This document shows, in pieces, positions 7,921 through 16,561 of a stretch of DNA of 21,821 nt. The first letter of the stretch is position 1. Every line of letters starts with the position of its first letter. The notes beneath the pieces are model-generated. The model was not told where the DNA came from. It saw nothing but the letters and a program-made list of their open reading frames with translations, and ran no database searches. The position numbers and the translations under genes are program-made. Origin of the DNA: VGMD01 sp964552055 (GTDB taxonomy: Bacteria > Chlamydiota > Chlamydiia > Chlamydiales > 2-12-FULL-49-11); assembly GCA_964552055.1 (NCBI GenBank), contig CAZKFL010000037.1, positions 1 through 21,821 of the forward strand. Direction: 5' to 3'.

Positions 7921-7985
7921 GAGATTCAAATTTGGGGATTCCTGTTCTCTAAAATTTATATCAAATATAATTCAATTAATTAAGC

Positions 7986-8014
7986 TTTAAATTTACATAA
8001 ATATGAGATATAAT
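7986..8014 (+). promoter_or_regulatory. Sigma70-type promoter of the kinase gene
   Basis: TTTAAA (7986-7991), a 17-bp spacer and a perfect TATAAT (8009-8014) lie 30 bp upstream of the kinase ATG. AAGAGG follows as ribosome-binding site. Confidence 0.55.
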
Positions 8015-8044
8015 TGTTGGTAAATTTATATTTAAGAGGTTGTT

Positions 8045-8953
8045 ATGTCAATTTTTGAAGCTAAGGGTTCTTTTGGTAAGGTCGTTTACGGCCCACTTTT
8101 TGGTGATGATAGACTTCCAGATGCAGCTTTAAAAGTGGGGATTTTAGGGTCTCTGGAGGTTCAAGTTCTTCGTTATGGGTCTCCGTATGTTCCTGAATTT
8201 TTTGGATTTACCGTAGATGACTTAGGACAGAAGGCGGTTATAATGGAACGAGTTCCTAGACAGTGTACTAAATCAATGATTCAATTAAATCCTTTAATTT
8301 TTCTCAGGGATATATTTTCCGCACTTGTAGATGTAAATAGAAGGTGTATGCCTTATGAAGGAATTGTCCATCGAGATTTAAAGCTCCAAAATATTGGTTA
8401 TGGCGCAGGTGGTAAAATAAAGATTTATGATTGGGGTTTATCTGTTCCTATTATCTCTGATGGTCTTGAGGTAAAAGCATATAAATTGGCAGGGACTTTG
8501 CCTTACGCTCCGCCTGAGGCGTTTATTGAAGGTTATATTACTACGTCAAAATTTGACTCATGGAGCATTGGTGTAATGGTGTTTCAAGCTATTTCAGATG
8601 AGGTGTTTCCAATTAGTTATGCTCAGACAGTGGATGGCCGTATTAAATGCAAAAAAATGTTTAGACATCTTGCTGCAAGCATTAGTATGCCGGATTCTAC
8701 AATTGCCACTTATTTTTCTAAGAGGGTTAATACATTAAAGCATAAATTTCATACACACGTTGAAGTTTTAGAGATTGTGTCGCAACTTCTTCAAATTAAC
8801 CCGGATCATCGACTGGACTTAAATGAAGCATTATTAAAAGTTGAGGAATGCCTCAGCAGAAGAGGTGTTTATCGTTTATTTAATTCACATATTCATGACA
8901 TGGGATTTGAATCAACATCTGATGATTTGCTGCATTCTTCCGACTTTGAATAA
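8045..8953 (+). CDS. Eukaryotic-like Ser/Thr protein kinase, candidate effector
   Basis: The 302-residue single-domain kinase has nearly all the core motifs: glycine loop AKGSFGKVVYG (residues 6-16), ATP-anchoring Lys30 in ALKVG, a possible helix-C Glu38, catalytic loop HRDLKLQN (109-116, with Asp111, Lys113 and Asn116), metal-binding DWG (129-131) in place of DFG, PPE (156-158) in place of APE after GTLPYAP, and the D-x-W-S-x-G element (171-176). Apart from the DWG and PPE variants the catalytic residues are intact, so activity is expected. There is no transmembrane segment and no PASTA or other sensor domain, unlike bacterial PknB-type receptors. That suggests a soluble kinase, possibly delivered to the host cell. 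AAGAGG is a good ribosome-binding site 5-6 nt upstream. The gene converges on the next one with a 12-bp gap. Confidence 0.88.
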   Translation: MSIFEAKGSFGKVVYGPLFGDDRLPDAALKVGILGSLEVQVLRYGSPYVPEFFGFTVDDLGQKAVIMERVPRQCTKSMIQLNPLIFLRDIFSALVDVNRRCMPYEGIVHRDLKLQNIGYGAGGKIKIYDWGLSVPIISDGLEVKAYKLAGTLPYAPPEAFIEGYITTSKFDSWSIGVMVFQAISDEVFPISYAQTVDGRIKCKKMFRHLAASISMPDSTIATYFSKRVNTLKHKFHTHVEVLEIVSQLLQINPDHRLDLNEALLKVEECLSRRGVYRLFNSHIHDMGFESTSDDLLHSSDFE

Positions 8954-8965
8954 TTTTTTGCGAGC

Positions 8966-9877
8966 TTATTGATTTTGGTTTGTATCAACTAGGAAGTTAC
9001 TGTTATCAGCAAGAGACATGTAAGGTGTATGTTGCTTTTGACGTCTTCCAAAAGTATAGGTAAGCGCAATGCAGATGTTGGAAGAGTAGTTATTAGCGGG
9101 GTTGCCATTTTTATTGCGGGCGCCCATGTAGGCGGCATGTCCATTAATGCTTAGATAATCGGTTAGTGGGGCGCTCATTCTTGCGCCAACGATAAAAGTT
9201 CCGGGTAGACCTGTGCTATACATGAGAGATCTAATATAGGGCATTCCGGCCCAAATCATTGCGTAAGCATTGTTTTTAAAATAGTGGCAATAAAAAAGGT
9301 TTGCTTGGCTAATTGCGCGGAATTTGAGGGGAATTTCTGCTGATTCTTTGTGAGCATTATTGGTGAAAATGGTTCCCCATAGTCCAATTTCATTGCCTTG
9401 GATCGAATAACCTGTTTGTAAACGTGCTTGAGAAAGGTAGGGATTTACGGCAAATTCGCCGAAATTTACATTAAGCATGGCATCGTAAGATGCGCCTATA
9501 TTAAATCCTGAAGAGCAGCTACTTTCTCTGGAAAAAGCGCCTGTTAGAAAAGCTTGTTGTTGGAGTCCAGATGAATCTTCAAAAGGTGTTGAACTTCTTC
9601 CCATCCAATCGTAGAGTCCGTAACTTCCGCCAAAATGCATGAAAAAAGTGTGGGTAAGGTCAGCTTTAAAATAGAGGCTTGTAAGCGCCCCCATATTGCC
9701 CTCCCAACTTCCTTCAGGTAAGCTTCTAAATTGATCAAAGGCAAGTGTAAAATTTCCTTCGAGTGGGAATGAGGAAGCATAACAATCAGGCAAACAAAGA
9801 TCAGGCTTTGCTTCTTCAGCAGCAAGAAGTATAGAAAGCAAAGTAAAAGAGACAAGACATATTGCGCGCATAGACAT
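8966..9877 (-). CDS. Exported protein, probably an outer-membrane beta-barrel
   Basis: From ATG 9877 the product is about 303 residues, beginning with a signal peptide (MSMRAICLVSFTLLSILLAA-EEA). A longer frame to 9964 adds 29 lysine-rich residues before the signal and would overlap the divergent gene, so I reject it. Neither ATG (9877 or 9871) has a clear Shine-Dalgarno. The mature part alternates polar and aromatic residues in strand-like segments (FTLAFDQF, ALTSLYFKADL, FNIGASYDAMLNVNFG, NEIGLWGTIF, ICIALTYTFG), consistent with a beta-barrel or beta-sandwich envelope protein. It faintly recalls exported DUF6666-type proteins of planctomycetes, but I would not assign it. Its gene end faces the kinase gene. 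Confidence 0.7.
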   Translation of the reverse strand: MSMRAICLVSFTLLSILLAAEEAKPDLCLPDCYASSFPLEGNFTLAFDQFRSLPEGSWEGNMGALTSLYFKADLTHTFFMHFGGSYGLYDWMGRSSTPFEDSSGLQQQAFLTGAFSRESSCSSGFNIGASYDAMLNVNFGEFAVNPYLSQARLQTGYSIQGNEIGLWGTIFTNNAHKESAEIPLKFRAISQANLFYCHYFKNNAYAMIWAGMPYIRSLMYSTGLPGTFIVGARMSAPLTDYLSINGHAAYMGARNKNGNPANNYSSNICIALTYTFGRRQKQHTPYMSLADNSNFLVDTNQNQ

Positions 9878-9926
9878 AAAGTAAAATATTTTATAGAATT
9901 CAATCAATCTTTTTTTTAGAGGGCAT

Positions 9927-10367
9927 TTGAAAAGTCTCTTTTTTTTCTGTTTTGATGCTTCCATTTATGCCAATGAGCCATTGCTTTCAAACATTAGACA
10001 GTTGACGTTTACTTCAATGGGTTTTGAGAAAGCAGGTGAGGCCTATTTTTCGCAAGATGGATTAAATCAACGGCAATTAACAAATAATTGTGCTCTAAAC
10101 TGGGCTGCCTACTGGCATCCAAATGGTAGGTGGATTGCATACACGACATCCATTCATGGACATCATGCATACGAGATTTATATCATGGATATTGAGACAA
10201 AAAAAGAGTGTCGCGTTACTGATAATTCAAATTTTGATGGTTTACCTAGTTTTAGTTTAGATGAGAAAAAAATGCTTTGGACATCAAAGCGGAATGAAAA
10301 TACGTGTCATGTGTATATGGCTGATTTTATAGAGGAAAACTTTGAAAAGGAACTTAGAAATGAATAA
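9927..10367 (+). pseudogene. TolB-like PD40 beta-propeller protein with large internal deletion
   Basis: The 146-residue frame begins at TTG 9927 after AGAGGG. It has a shortened signal-like start (LFFFCFDASIYA-NEP). IRQLTFTSMGFEKAGEAYFSQDG matches the first blade, and residues from RQLTNN onward (LNWAAYWHPNGRWIAYTTS, HAYEIYIMDIETKK, FDGLPSFSLDEKKMLWTSKR, VYMADF) match the last blades of a TolB/PD40-type propeller. The blades between are missing: the first blade jumps directly into RQLTNN at about 10061-10072. Proteins of this family normally have around six blades and 300 or more residues, so an in-frame deletion is likely. What remains cannot close a propeller, so I call it a pseudogene although the frame is open. 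Its last 8 bp overlap the next gene (ATGAATAA), suggesting an operon. Confidence 0.65.
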
Positions 10368-11790
10368 GATAATTTTATTTGTATCTCTTGCTATTTACGG
10401 AGTCTGCGATATTTCTCCTAATCAGACAGCGGATATCACACCTATTCTCACGCAACAATCATTACCTTTTACAGTAAGTCTTGTTTTGTCAGGCTTTCAA
10501 CTTCCATCAGAAAGTTTAGATTCATACGGATTGCAATCGTTTGTCTCAGCAATTTATCAAGGAAAATGGCTTCTTTTAGCAGGAAGGACAAATGGACTTC
10601 ATGGCTTTAGTAATACCAACGATAATTTTCCTCCCCGGTTACAAAACACAAGCGTATATGTAGTCGATCCAAGTAACGGGAGCGTAAGTGTCAGGTCATT
10701 AAAATCTGATTCAGCTGGCCTCAATCAATTCCAAATTGATACATTATCAGCAACTGCTTCACAGTATTATCAGGTGGGAAGCACACTCTATGTAGTGGGA
10801 GGCTATGGTGTTGATACACCTTCAGGGCAATTTAGTACTAAATCTACATTAACAGCAATCGATATACCCGCCATGATAAGTTGGGTTGAAAATGATAATT
10901 CTCACAAAAGTGCAGCTAATTGTATTCGTCAAACCTCACATCCTCTTCTTCAAGTAACAGGAGGATATTTAACTCAGGAAAATCCCCATCAGCCGTTCTT
11001 ATTGATTTTTGGCCAGAATTTTACTGGATTTTATAATGGCGCTTCAAACGGGGTATATACGGAGCAAGTTAGAGCTTTTCAAATCATTGATAATGGAAGA
11101 ACGCTCTATATTAAGCCGGCTCCTCAATATATTCCTAATCCCAATTACCGAAGAAGAGATTTAAGTGTCATTCCTATCATGCAAAAAGGTTCTCGCTCTT
11201 ATGATTCAGCATACGTTGCCTTATCCGGAGTTTTTACCGAGGGAGGTGGCGTTTGGACCGTGCCTGTTACAATCAATATCGATGGGGCATCTTCTATGGC
11301 AGATCCTTTGGATCCAAATACGTTTAAGCAAGGTATGAATAACTATATTGCTCCCCATGCAGGCCTATTTTCTAAGAAAACCGGAGAAATGTTTACATTA
11401 CTATTTGGTGGGCTTAGCTACCTTACTTACTCAGGTGGCAACTTTCAACCAGAACAGGAAATTCCTTTTATTAATAGCATTACGACAATAAAAATTGATT
11501 CAAAAGGAAATTTTAGTCAATATATTATGGATAATGAGTATCCTATCCTGACTTCTGACTTGGTGAATCCTGGCAATCAACTTTTATTTGGTGCATCCGC
11601 TAGATTTTTTCCAGCAACTAATTTGCCCGCATTTTCAAATACGGTATTTTCCTTTGATAGTCTTGGCTCATCTCCTGTTTTACTAGGATACATTGTCGGC
11701 GGAATTCAAAGTACAGTAGCCAACACAACCACCATAAATGAAACATCCGCATCACCTTATATTTTCTCCGTTATTTTACAACGCAACTAA
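10360..11790 (+). CDS. Exported Kelch-like beta-propeller protein
   Basis: I choose ATG 10360: AAGGA lies 8 nt upstream and the signal peptide then begins at once (MNKIILFVSLAIYGVC). The upstream ATG 10342 adds six residues. The product is 476 residues. Kelch-type blade cores recur: AIYQGKWLLLAGRTNG, YQVGSTLYVVGGYG, FLLIFGQNFTGF, YVALSGVFTEGGGVW and FTLLFGGLSYLTY. Each is a hydrophobic strand ending in GG or AG, followed by variable loops, so a six- or seven-bladed propeller is plausible. The mature protein would be periplasmic or surface-exposed; a Cys near the signal end (IYGVC) might allow lipidation but the lipobox is poor. Its start overlaps the stop of the deleted TolB-like gene. Function unknown; Kelch folds mainly bind other molecules. 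Confidence 0.75.
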   Translation: MNKIILFVSLAIYGVCDISPNQTADITPILTQQSLPFTVSLVLSGFQLPSESLDSYGLQSFVSAIYQGKWLLLAGRTNGLHGFSNTNDNFPPRLQNTSVYVVDPSNGSVSVRSLKSDSAGLNQFQIDTLSATASQYYQVGSTLYVVGGYGVDTPSGQFSTKSTLTAIDIPAMISWVENDNSHKSAANCIRQTSHPLLQVTGGYLTQENPHQPFLLIFGQNFTGFYNGASNGVYTEQVRAFQIIDNGRTLYIKPAPQYIPNPNYRRRDLSVIPIMQKGSRSYDSAYVALSGVFTEGGGVWTVPVTINIDGASSMADPLDPNTFKQGMNNYIAPHAGLFSKKTGEMFTLLFGGLSYLTYSGGNFQPEQEIPFINSITTIKIDSKGNFSQYIMDNEYPILTSDLVNPGNQLLFGASARFFPATNLPAFSNTVFSFDSLGSSPVLLGYIVGGIQSTVANTTTINETSASPYIFSVILQRN

Positions 11791-11813
11791 CTCTAGCAAA
11801 ATTTGGGCTTAAG

Positions 11814-11841
11814 CTTGTCGGGAAGAAACTTTCCCGACAAG
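11814..11841 (+). terminator. Stable hairpin after the Kelch-like gene
   Basis: The 11-bp perfect stem CTTGTCGGGAA/TTCCCGACAAG with a 6-nt loop lies 24 bp beyond the stop codon. It is followed by A7 rather than a T-run, so it is not a textbook intrinsic terminator; it may act as an mRNA 3'-end stabiliser. Confidence 0.5.
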
Positions 11842-11887
11842 AAAAAAATTAGAATTTATCCGCATCGAATGAATGCTTAGTCTAAGA

Positions 11888-11911
11888 GTGATTCATAAAT
11901 CACGATTTTTT
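11888..11911 (+). terminator. Weak AT-rich terminator
   Basis: GTGATT-CATA-AATCAC forms a 6-bp stem followed by GATTTTTT. The stem is short, but the hairpin plus T-run arrangement fits an intrinsic terminator for the operon that ends at 11790. Confidence 0.4.
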
Positions 11912-12080
11912 AAGTAAGATATTCCCAAATTTGAATTAAGCGAAGTTGATGGCGAGGTCGAGTATCATTTCCACTAGATAAGGTAGATTCAAGAATTTTT
12001 TTTATAGGAAAAAGGAGGCAGATTTGTTAAATATACTGAGAGGGGTCCAAAAATGGGGGATTTTAGGTCAGAAAGCCTCA

Positions 12081-12140
12081 AATTTAAAGGTGGGAATTTA
12101 TGAAGAAGAAAAAACCAATTTTTAAAAAACGATCAGTATA
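12081..12140 (+). repeat. Dispersed 60-bp repeat, copy B (possible transposase 5' remnant)
   Basis: It aligns gap-free to 80-139 with six mismatches and, like copy A, ends at GATCAGTATA. It keeps GGTGGG, an ATG seven bases later and a short lysine-rich frame (MKKKKPIFKKRSVYKI). It sits about 65 bp upstream of the porin gene start. Confidence 0.6.
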
Positions 12141-12205
12141 TAAGATTTTAATGAATCCAATACCTATTTGTTGACTTTCAAGGGGTATTTTACAAGAGAA
12201 GAGAG

Positions 12206-13312
12206 ATGATTAAATACAAATGGATGATCTTAAGTTCTGCGGTTTGTTTATCGCTATTGAATTGTCAGGTTGCTGCTGATATTCATTCAAACATGCCTGA
12301 TAGTCGGATGTTATTACCACCACAAGATGATACATTTGGCGCTTTTGTTACAGGTGGTTTTATATTAGAACAGGTGAGTATGTCAGGTTCTCAATATGCC
12401 TATACAAAAAATGGTAATGCGCTGGGATCGACGGCTCTTCCTGCAGCAGGTAGAGTGTTAGTGCCGACGTTTGATTTAAATTGGGGTTTTACAGGTGGAA
12501 TCGCTTACTATTTTAAGAATAAGAATTGGAGCTTAAATTCAAGGTTTGATTGGCTTTCTGCAGCAGGAAAAGGGAGTGATATCGCAGGTTCTGGTACAAA
12601 TGTTATTCCCATTAATATTTGGCGCGATCAATTTATCTCAGCACTTAGCGCAGATCTTGGTGTAGCAGGATATGGAAAATCTCATTTTGATGTTTCTTAT
12701 TTTAATCTAAATATTGATCTCGATAGAGCTCTCTATATTGATAAGAATTTTACTCTGGAGCCAAATATGGGAGTAAAGCTTTCTTTCATTTATGATAAAG
12801 TCACTTCAACGTTTACAAATGATGGATCGGATGTTGTTTTATCAGCGATAACGGAGCTTGGCTCTAATACTTTAAAAAGGGTTCAAGATACCCGGTTTTG
12901 GGGAGTTGGACCTTCTATGGGGTTAAATTCCAATTGGGATATATATTGTGGTCTTTCCTTGTTTTTTGAAGGAACCACTTCAATTTTGCTAGGGTATTCG
13001 AATGCAGCAGATGATGTCTCCTATTCAGCATTTGCAAGTTCATCAACATCGAGTTCCACGCCAAATTTGCCTGTTTTTTCACCAACCTTCCAAACTCTCC
13101 TTGGATTGCAATATGAAAAAAGTTTCTTTCATGACAGTCAAAAACTCATGATACGATTAGGTTGGGATAGCTCCTTTTTCTGGAACCAGTGGAATCATAT
13201 CAATACTGTAAGTGAATCTACCTTTAATAGTTCGCTTGATTCTTTCCAGCTAAAAGAAGGGGATACATTTGGGCTTACAGGACTATTGTTGAATCTTACA
13301 TGGAATTTCTAA
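12206..13312 (+). CDS. MOMP-like (Lpg1974-type) pore-forming outer membrane protein
   Basis: The 368-residue protein has a signal peptide (MIKYKWMILSSAVCLSLLNCQVAA) and a C-terminal aromatic residue (LLLNLTWNF), the usual signal for barrel assembly. Family-like segments are VLVPTFDLNWGFTGGIAYYF, NFTLEPNMGVKLSFIYDKV, FWGVGPSMGLNSNWDIYCG and LSLFFEGTTSILLGY; the order strands, F-W-G-x-G-P, N-W-x-x-Y-x-G matches Legionella/Chlamydiota MOMP-like porins. It would form a general diffusion pore or a species-specific surface antigen. GAAGAGAG precedes the ATG. It is a single gene with its own terminator, convergent with the ankyrin gene. Identification rests on pattern memory of the family. Confidence 0.72.
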   Translation: MIKYKWMILSSAVCLSLLNCQVAADIHSNMPDSRMLLPPQDDTFGAFVTGGFILEQVSMSGSQYAYTKNGNALGSTALPAAGRVLVPTFDLNWGFTGGIAYYFKNKNWSLNSRFDWLSAAGKGSDIAGSGTNVIPINIWRDQFISALSADLGVAGYGKSHFDVSYFNLNIDLDRALYIDKNFTLEPNMGVKLSFIYDKVTSTFTNDGSDVVLSAITELGSNTLKRVQDTRFWGVGPSMGLNSNWDIYCGLSLFFEGTTSILLGYSNAADDVSYSAFASSSTSSSTPNLPVFSPTFQTLLGLQYEKSFFHDSQKLMIRLGWDSSFFWNQWNHINTVSESTFNSSLDSFQLKEGDTFGLTGLLLNLTWNF

Positions 13313-13349
13313 TTTCAAAGCTCTAGCCCGCATTAATTGCGGAGTGATT

Positions 13350-13378
13350 CAATAGGCGGCTTTACTTGCCGCCTATTG
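13350..13378. terminator. Bidirectional terminator between convergent genes
   Basis: The perfect 11-bp stem CAATAGGCGGC/GCCGCCTATTG with a 7-nt loop lies between the porin stop (13312) and the ankyrin-gene stop (13408). Flanking tracts are AT-rich but not pure T. A second small hairpin (CCGCA/TGCGG, 13328-13342) lies just before it. Confidence 0.65.
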
Positions 13379-13407
13379 TATATTTAGGGTCTAATTTAGT
13401 CTGCTTT

Positions 13408-16400
13408 TTATTTAAGACTTGCTTCTATTTCTGCTCTAAGGTGTTCTTTGTTAAAATCAGAATTTGATGCATAGAAAATATAGGCATCTCCTGTGATAAG
13501 TTCACTCGTATTCTCCACTATTTTTAAGCTGGATAACTTTACATTGTTTTCTGTAACTCTAAAAAGTACACAATATGAGATATCCAAATAGTGACCTCTA
13601 TTCTTTAGAACAAAAGCTAAATTACTCAGATTTGATTTAAATGTTAGAGTTGATAGCATTGTAAAATCTATAGGAAGGTCTTTAAAATTAGATCTATATG
13701 CGGTAATTAGCGTTTTGATTCCTTTAACTGCTTGTGGCTTAGTTGCAATTGACGGGGCGCCTGCTATCGGAGCGGCAGTGGTACATCCACTTGCGCCACC
13801 TGTTATTGGAGTTACTGTGGGCAATCCAGTTAGACCGCCCCATGAATAATCGCCTCTTGGAGCAGTAGAGGCTGTCGGTAAAGATTCGTAGCGTAAAGCG
13901 CGTAATGGACGGGTGTAACTCATTTCTGTATTTAGAGCTAAAGCTAATATAGAAAGCTCATTGTCCTCTGCAAGCGCAGCTGCGGTTTTATTACGATAGT
14001 CAACTATTTTTGCATTCAATTTTGGACAGAGTCTTTTTAAGACGTTAACAACTTTTAAAGCAGATAGTTGTGCGGGAATCAAGGATGACTTATCTTCTCC
14101 TGCCGCTAAAACAATAGAGTGGAGCACTGTTTCGCCAAAGTCATTTTGCTCATTACAATGTTCTTTAAAGTGTGGAGCTAGGTTTAAAAATTTTTCTATC
14201 AATATTTCGTTTAAAGATTGAACAGCAATCATGAACAAATTATTTCCATCCGAATTAATCAGATAAGGATGCTTGGAGTCTGCAGGATTTAACTCGCCTG
14301 TAGCAAGTAGTCTTTCTGTATACGCATCAGCTAAAGGAATAGTTACTGTTTGTCTTGTTTTTACTTCTATCACTTTGCGTTTAGGTAAGGGTCTTGCTTC
14401 TGAACCCCAACCGAATCTTTTTGAAGGGGTGATATCAGGGGTGATTGCTTCAAATTTAGGAGCGCGGCTTTCTGCCAGTTCTAAATAAGCAAGTGCTACA
14501 GGTCGTGGTATAGTTTTAAATGGTTCTGAAACTTGAGAGATTCCGTCATAACGGGTTTCATCAGGAAGATTATAATTTAATCGTAAGAGGTACGTTGCGG
14601 GAAGTATTCTACTGCATATGATTGCGTGATCAAGTGCTGATTGATGAAGTCGATCTTTCTCAAAAGGATTCGCTCCTGCCTCTATCAATTTCTCTACAAA
14701 GTATGCATTCTCACTCTCTGCTGCAAGCATAAGAGCTGTAACGCCTGTTTCTGGATGTTTTCTATCAATCTGTCTTCCAACGCCCTGTTTGATACACCAA
14801 TCAAATGAATTCTTTAAATTCAATGAAATGGAAGTCATTAATCCTGTATTGCCATCTCTATTTATGTAATGAATGTCTCCATTATAGGTGTTGAGAATGT
14901 CTAGATCATTGCTTTGGATTGCATCATAAAAGGCATCTATTAGGGCATCTCTTGATTCTTCTACTTCTGCAGTACCTGCAGATCCTGCACCAGCTGCTCC
15001 GCCAGAAGCGCCTCCTGCACTTAAAACTCTTTCATGTAAGCCAAACTTTTTTGTTATCATTGCCGAGTCGTTAGGTAGGGTGTATCTTGTTAGAAGGGTT
15101 CCTACAGGGGGTGACACATAGCTAGCAATATTTGGATGAGCCGCTAGAATGAATTGTTGGAGGAGGCAATGAAAAATTACAGGGAGAGATGCTGCTTGTT
15201 CAAAATTCGAAGCACATATTAAATCAAAACAAGTAAGTTGAACTGCTTGTCCTGGCTCTCTCTCAATTCTTGAATTAGGAAATTCTGGATCTGAACAAGT
15301 CTCTGGAGATACTTCTCTTCCTTCAATAAGCTCTCCTGGCACAGCTCTTAAAAGGCTTGCAGCTTTTCGTTTAGCAGTAGATTCAGGTCCTGCTACTAGG
15401 GAAGTTGTAGAAGATGGCGCGACCATGCCTTTTCCCGTTGGCGTTCCAAAATATCCTCCTAAAGGAAGAATGCCTCTAGTTCTATCTACTCTATCAGGAT
15501 CTCGAACGGGAATTGTTAAACAAAAAAGACACGATTCAAAGGGTGAAGAGCCCGATGATTTTTTGGGTTCATCAGGTTCTGCAGCGCCAGATTTTGAGTC
15601 CATTTCAGTCTCATATGTTGTGTCATCCTCTTTTGGTTTAATGCCGCTATGAGAAAAATTTCCATTAGAATTTTGAATATGTATTTTTTTATTGGTTCCT
15701 GCTGGAACATAGCGCACAGTAATAGTTCCGTTTACATGAAATAGTACAGCAACCAAAGGTGAAGAGTAAGCTCGGATTTCCATATCAAATTCTGTTACAA
15801 CCCCAACTTTTGCGGGAATAACAACACCTACATGTCGAACATCTATAGGTAGCGCCCTTGTGCCATCTTCAGGGAGTAGTAATCTTTTGATTGAAAAATA
15901 AGGATTTAATGACTGCTCTTGAACAAAATGGTTAGTCCTTCTAAGCATTTCAATAATTGGTGAAGAGTTATCTGCGTGAATTTTTGGATGAAAATCGGAA
16001 AAGTTATTTAGACCCATTAAAATAGCCTTTCCAGCATAGCCCGCATCGTTTAGTACCGTCAGAAAAACATCAGAAATGCCAGGACCATAAGAGCTTCCTT
16101 TGGCTCGATTCCAATCTACCCATTTTACAAGAGATTGCTGAAAAGAGCCTAATATAGTAAAAGGATTTGCTCTAATTTCGACTGGTAAACCTGGTAAAAA
16201 TTCTGGTTTTTTTAATTTTTCAATAAGCATTTTTTGAGCGCTTAAATGGTTTTGCCTAAAAGTTTCGTTATTGAGATTTCTTATAAATTCTTCCATGACT
16301 GGATTTATGTCATCAGATGTCGCATAAAGTGTTTCATTAGTTTTTACAGCAGTTGATCCGGATGGAGCGCCGGCTCCTCCTCCCATTATAAAACCAATTG

Positions 16401-16422
16401 GAGTGGTCGTAGAAAGTGACAT
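13408..16422 (-). CDS. Large ankyrin-repeat protein, candidate effector
   Basis: The 1004-residue protein has no signal peptide or membrane segment. Ankyrin-type units are seen in two separate blocks. Block 1, about residues 495-605: NRDGNTGLMTSISL, GVTALMLAAESENAYFVEKLIEAGANPF, SALDHAI. Block 2, about 720-830: NSDGNNLFMIAVQSLNEILIEKFL, NDFGETVLHSIVLAA. The N-terminal 240 residues are a unique globular region, followed by a charged, low-complexity linker (260-295) and a Gly/Ala stretch (about 468-483) before the first block. Residues about 925-1004 form another unique domain. Ankyrin domains bind host or bacterial proteins and are common in effectors of intracellular bacteria. The start is supported by GAGG 8 nt upstream and a near-consensus promoter. 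The Gly-rich linkers suggest domain shuffling. Confidence 0.8.
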   Translation of the reverse strand: MSLSTTTPIGFIMGGGAGAPSGSTAVKTNETLYATSDDINPVMEEFIRNLNNETFRQNHLSAQKMLIEKLKKPEFLPGLPVEIRANPFTILGSFQQSLVKWVDWNRAKGSSYGPGISDVFLTVLNDAGYAGKAILMGLNNFSDFHPKIHADNSSPIIEMLRRTNHFVQEQSLNPYFSIKRLLLPEDGTRALPIDVRHVGVVIPAKVGVVTEFDMEIRAYSSPLVAVLFHVNGTITVRYVPAGTNKKIHIQNSNGNFSHSGIKPKEDDTTYETEMDSKSGAAEPDEPKKSSGSSPFESCLFCLTIPVRDPDRVDRTRGILPLGGYFGTPTGKGMVAPSSTTSLVAGPESTAKRKAASLLRAVPGELIEGREVSPETCSDPEFPNSRIEREPGQAVQLTCFDLICASNFEQAASLPVIFHCLLQQFILAAHPNIASYVSPPVGTLLTRYTLPNDSAMITKKFGLHERVLSAGGASGGAAGAGSAGTAEVEESRDALIDAFYDAIQSNDLDILNTYNGDIHYINRDGNTGLMTSISLNLKNSFDWCIKQGVGRQIDRKHPETGVTALMLAAESENAYFVEKLIEAGANPFEKDRLHQSALDHAIICSRILPATYLLRLNYNLPDETRYDGISQVSEPFKTIPRPVALAYLELAESRAPKFEAITPDITPSKRFGWGSEARPLPKRKVIEVKTRQTVTIPLADAYTERLLATGELNPADSKHPYLINSDGNNLFMIAVQSLNEILIEKFLNLAPHFKEHCNEQNDFGETVLHSIVLAAGEDKSSLIPAQLSALKVVNVLKRLCPKLNAKIVDYRNKTAAALAEDNELSILALALNTEMSYTRPLRALRYESLPTASTAPRGDYSWGGLTGLPTVTPITGGASGCTTAAPIAGAPSIATKPQAVKGIKTLITAYRSNFKDLPIDFTMLSTLTFKSNLSNLAFVLKNRGHYLDISYCVLFRVTENNVKLSSLKIVENTSELITGDAYIFYASNSDFNKEHLRAEIEASLK

Positions 16423-16454
16423 AATTACATCCTCATTTTTTGAAAAGTGACAAA

Positions 16455-16483
16455 ATTATAAAGAAAATATACTTTAGTGTAAA
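16455..16483 (-). promoter_or_regulatory. Near-consensus sigma70 promoter of the ankyrin gene
   Basis: On the minus strand TTTACA (16483-16478), a 17-bp spacer and perfect TATAAT (16460-16455) lie 33 bp upstream of the ATG at 16422, with GAGG between them. This is the best sigma70 promoter in the window. Confidence 0.65.
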
Positions 16484-16539
16484 GCAATTGTGTAGAGAAT
16501 CAAAATGGGATGCTTTATACTAATCGTGTTACAAAACTT

Positions 16540-16549
16540 GATCAGTATA
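16540..16549 (+). repeat. GATCAGTATA core repeat, copy D
   Basis: The 10-bp core shared with 130-139, 12131-12140 and 18273-18282 occurs here as CTTGATCAGTATAATTAG. On the minus strand it lies 12 bp beyond the left end of the IS derivative, so before that insertion it would have lain just after the stop codon of the 420-residue gene. Confidence 0.5.
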
Positions 16550-16561
16550 ATTAGTGCCTAA

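Larger units (their letters stand above)
11791..12205. other. 415-bp intergenic region with two hairpins and repeat copy B
   Basis: No gene is apparent. It holds a perfect 11-bp hairpin (11814-11841) just after the Kelch-like gene, a weak AT-rich terminator-like hairpin (11888-11911), the dispersed repeat copy B (12081-12140), and TTGACT at 12171 that could be a -35 element of the porin gene, although I see no good -10 at the right distance. Confidence 0.6.

Noticed and set aside
9544..9903. 119-codon minus-strand frame
   Set aside because: Out-of-frame reading of the exported beta-barrel gene, which has signal peptide and strand pattern.
8966..9964. N-terminal extension to 9964 of the exported barrel protein
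   Set aside because: It adds 29 Lys/Arg-rich residues before a good signal peptide and overlaps the divergent gene start.
14273..15710. Short open frames opposite or out of frame with the ankyrin gene
   Set aside because: They lie fully within the 1004-residue coding frame, which has clear ankyrin motifs and a promoter.
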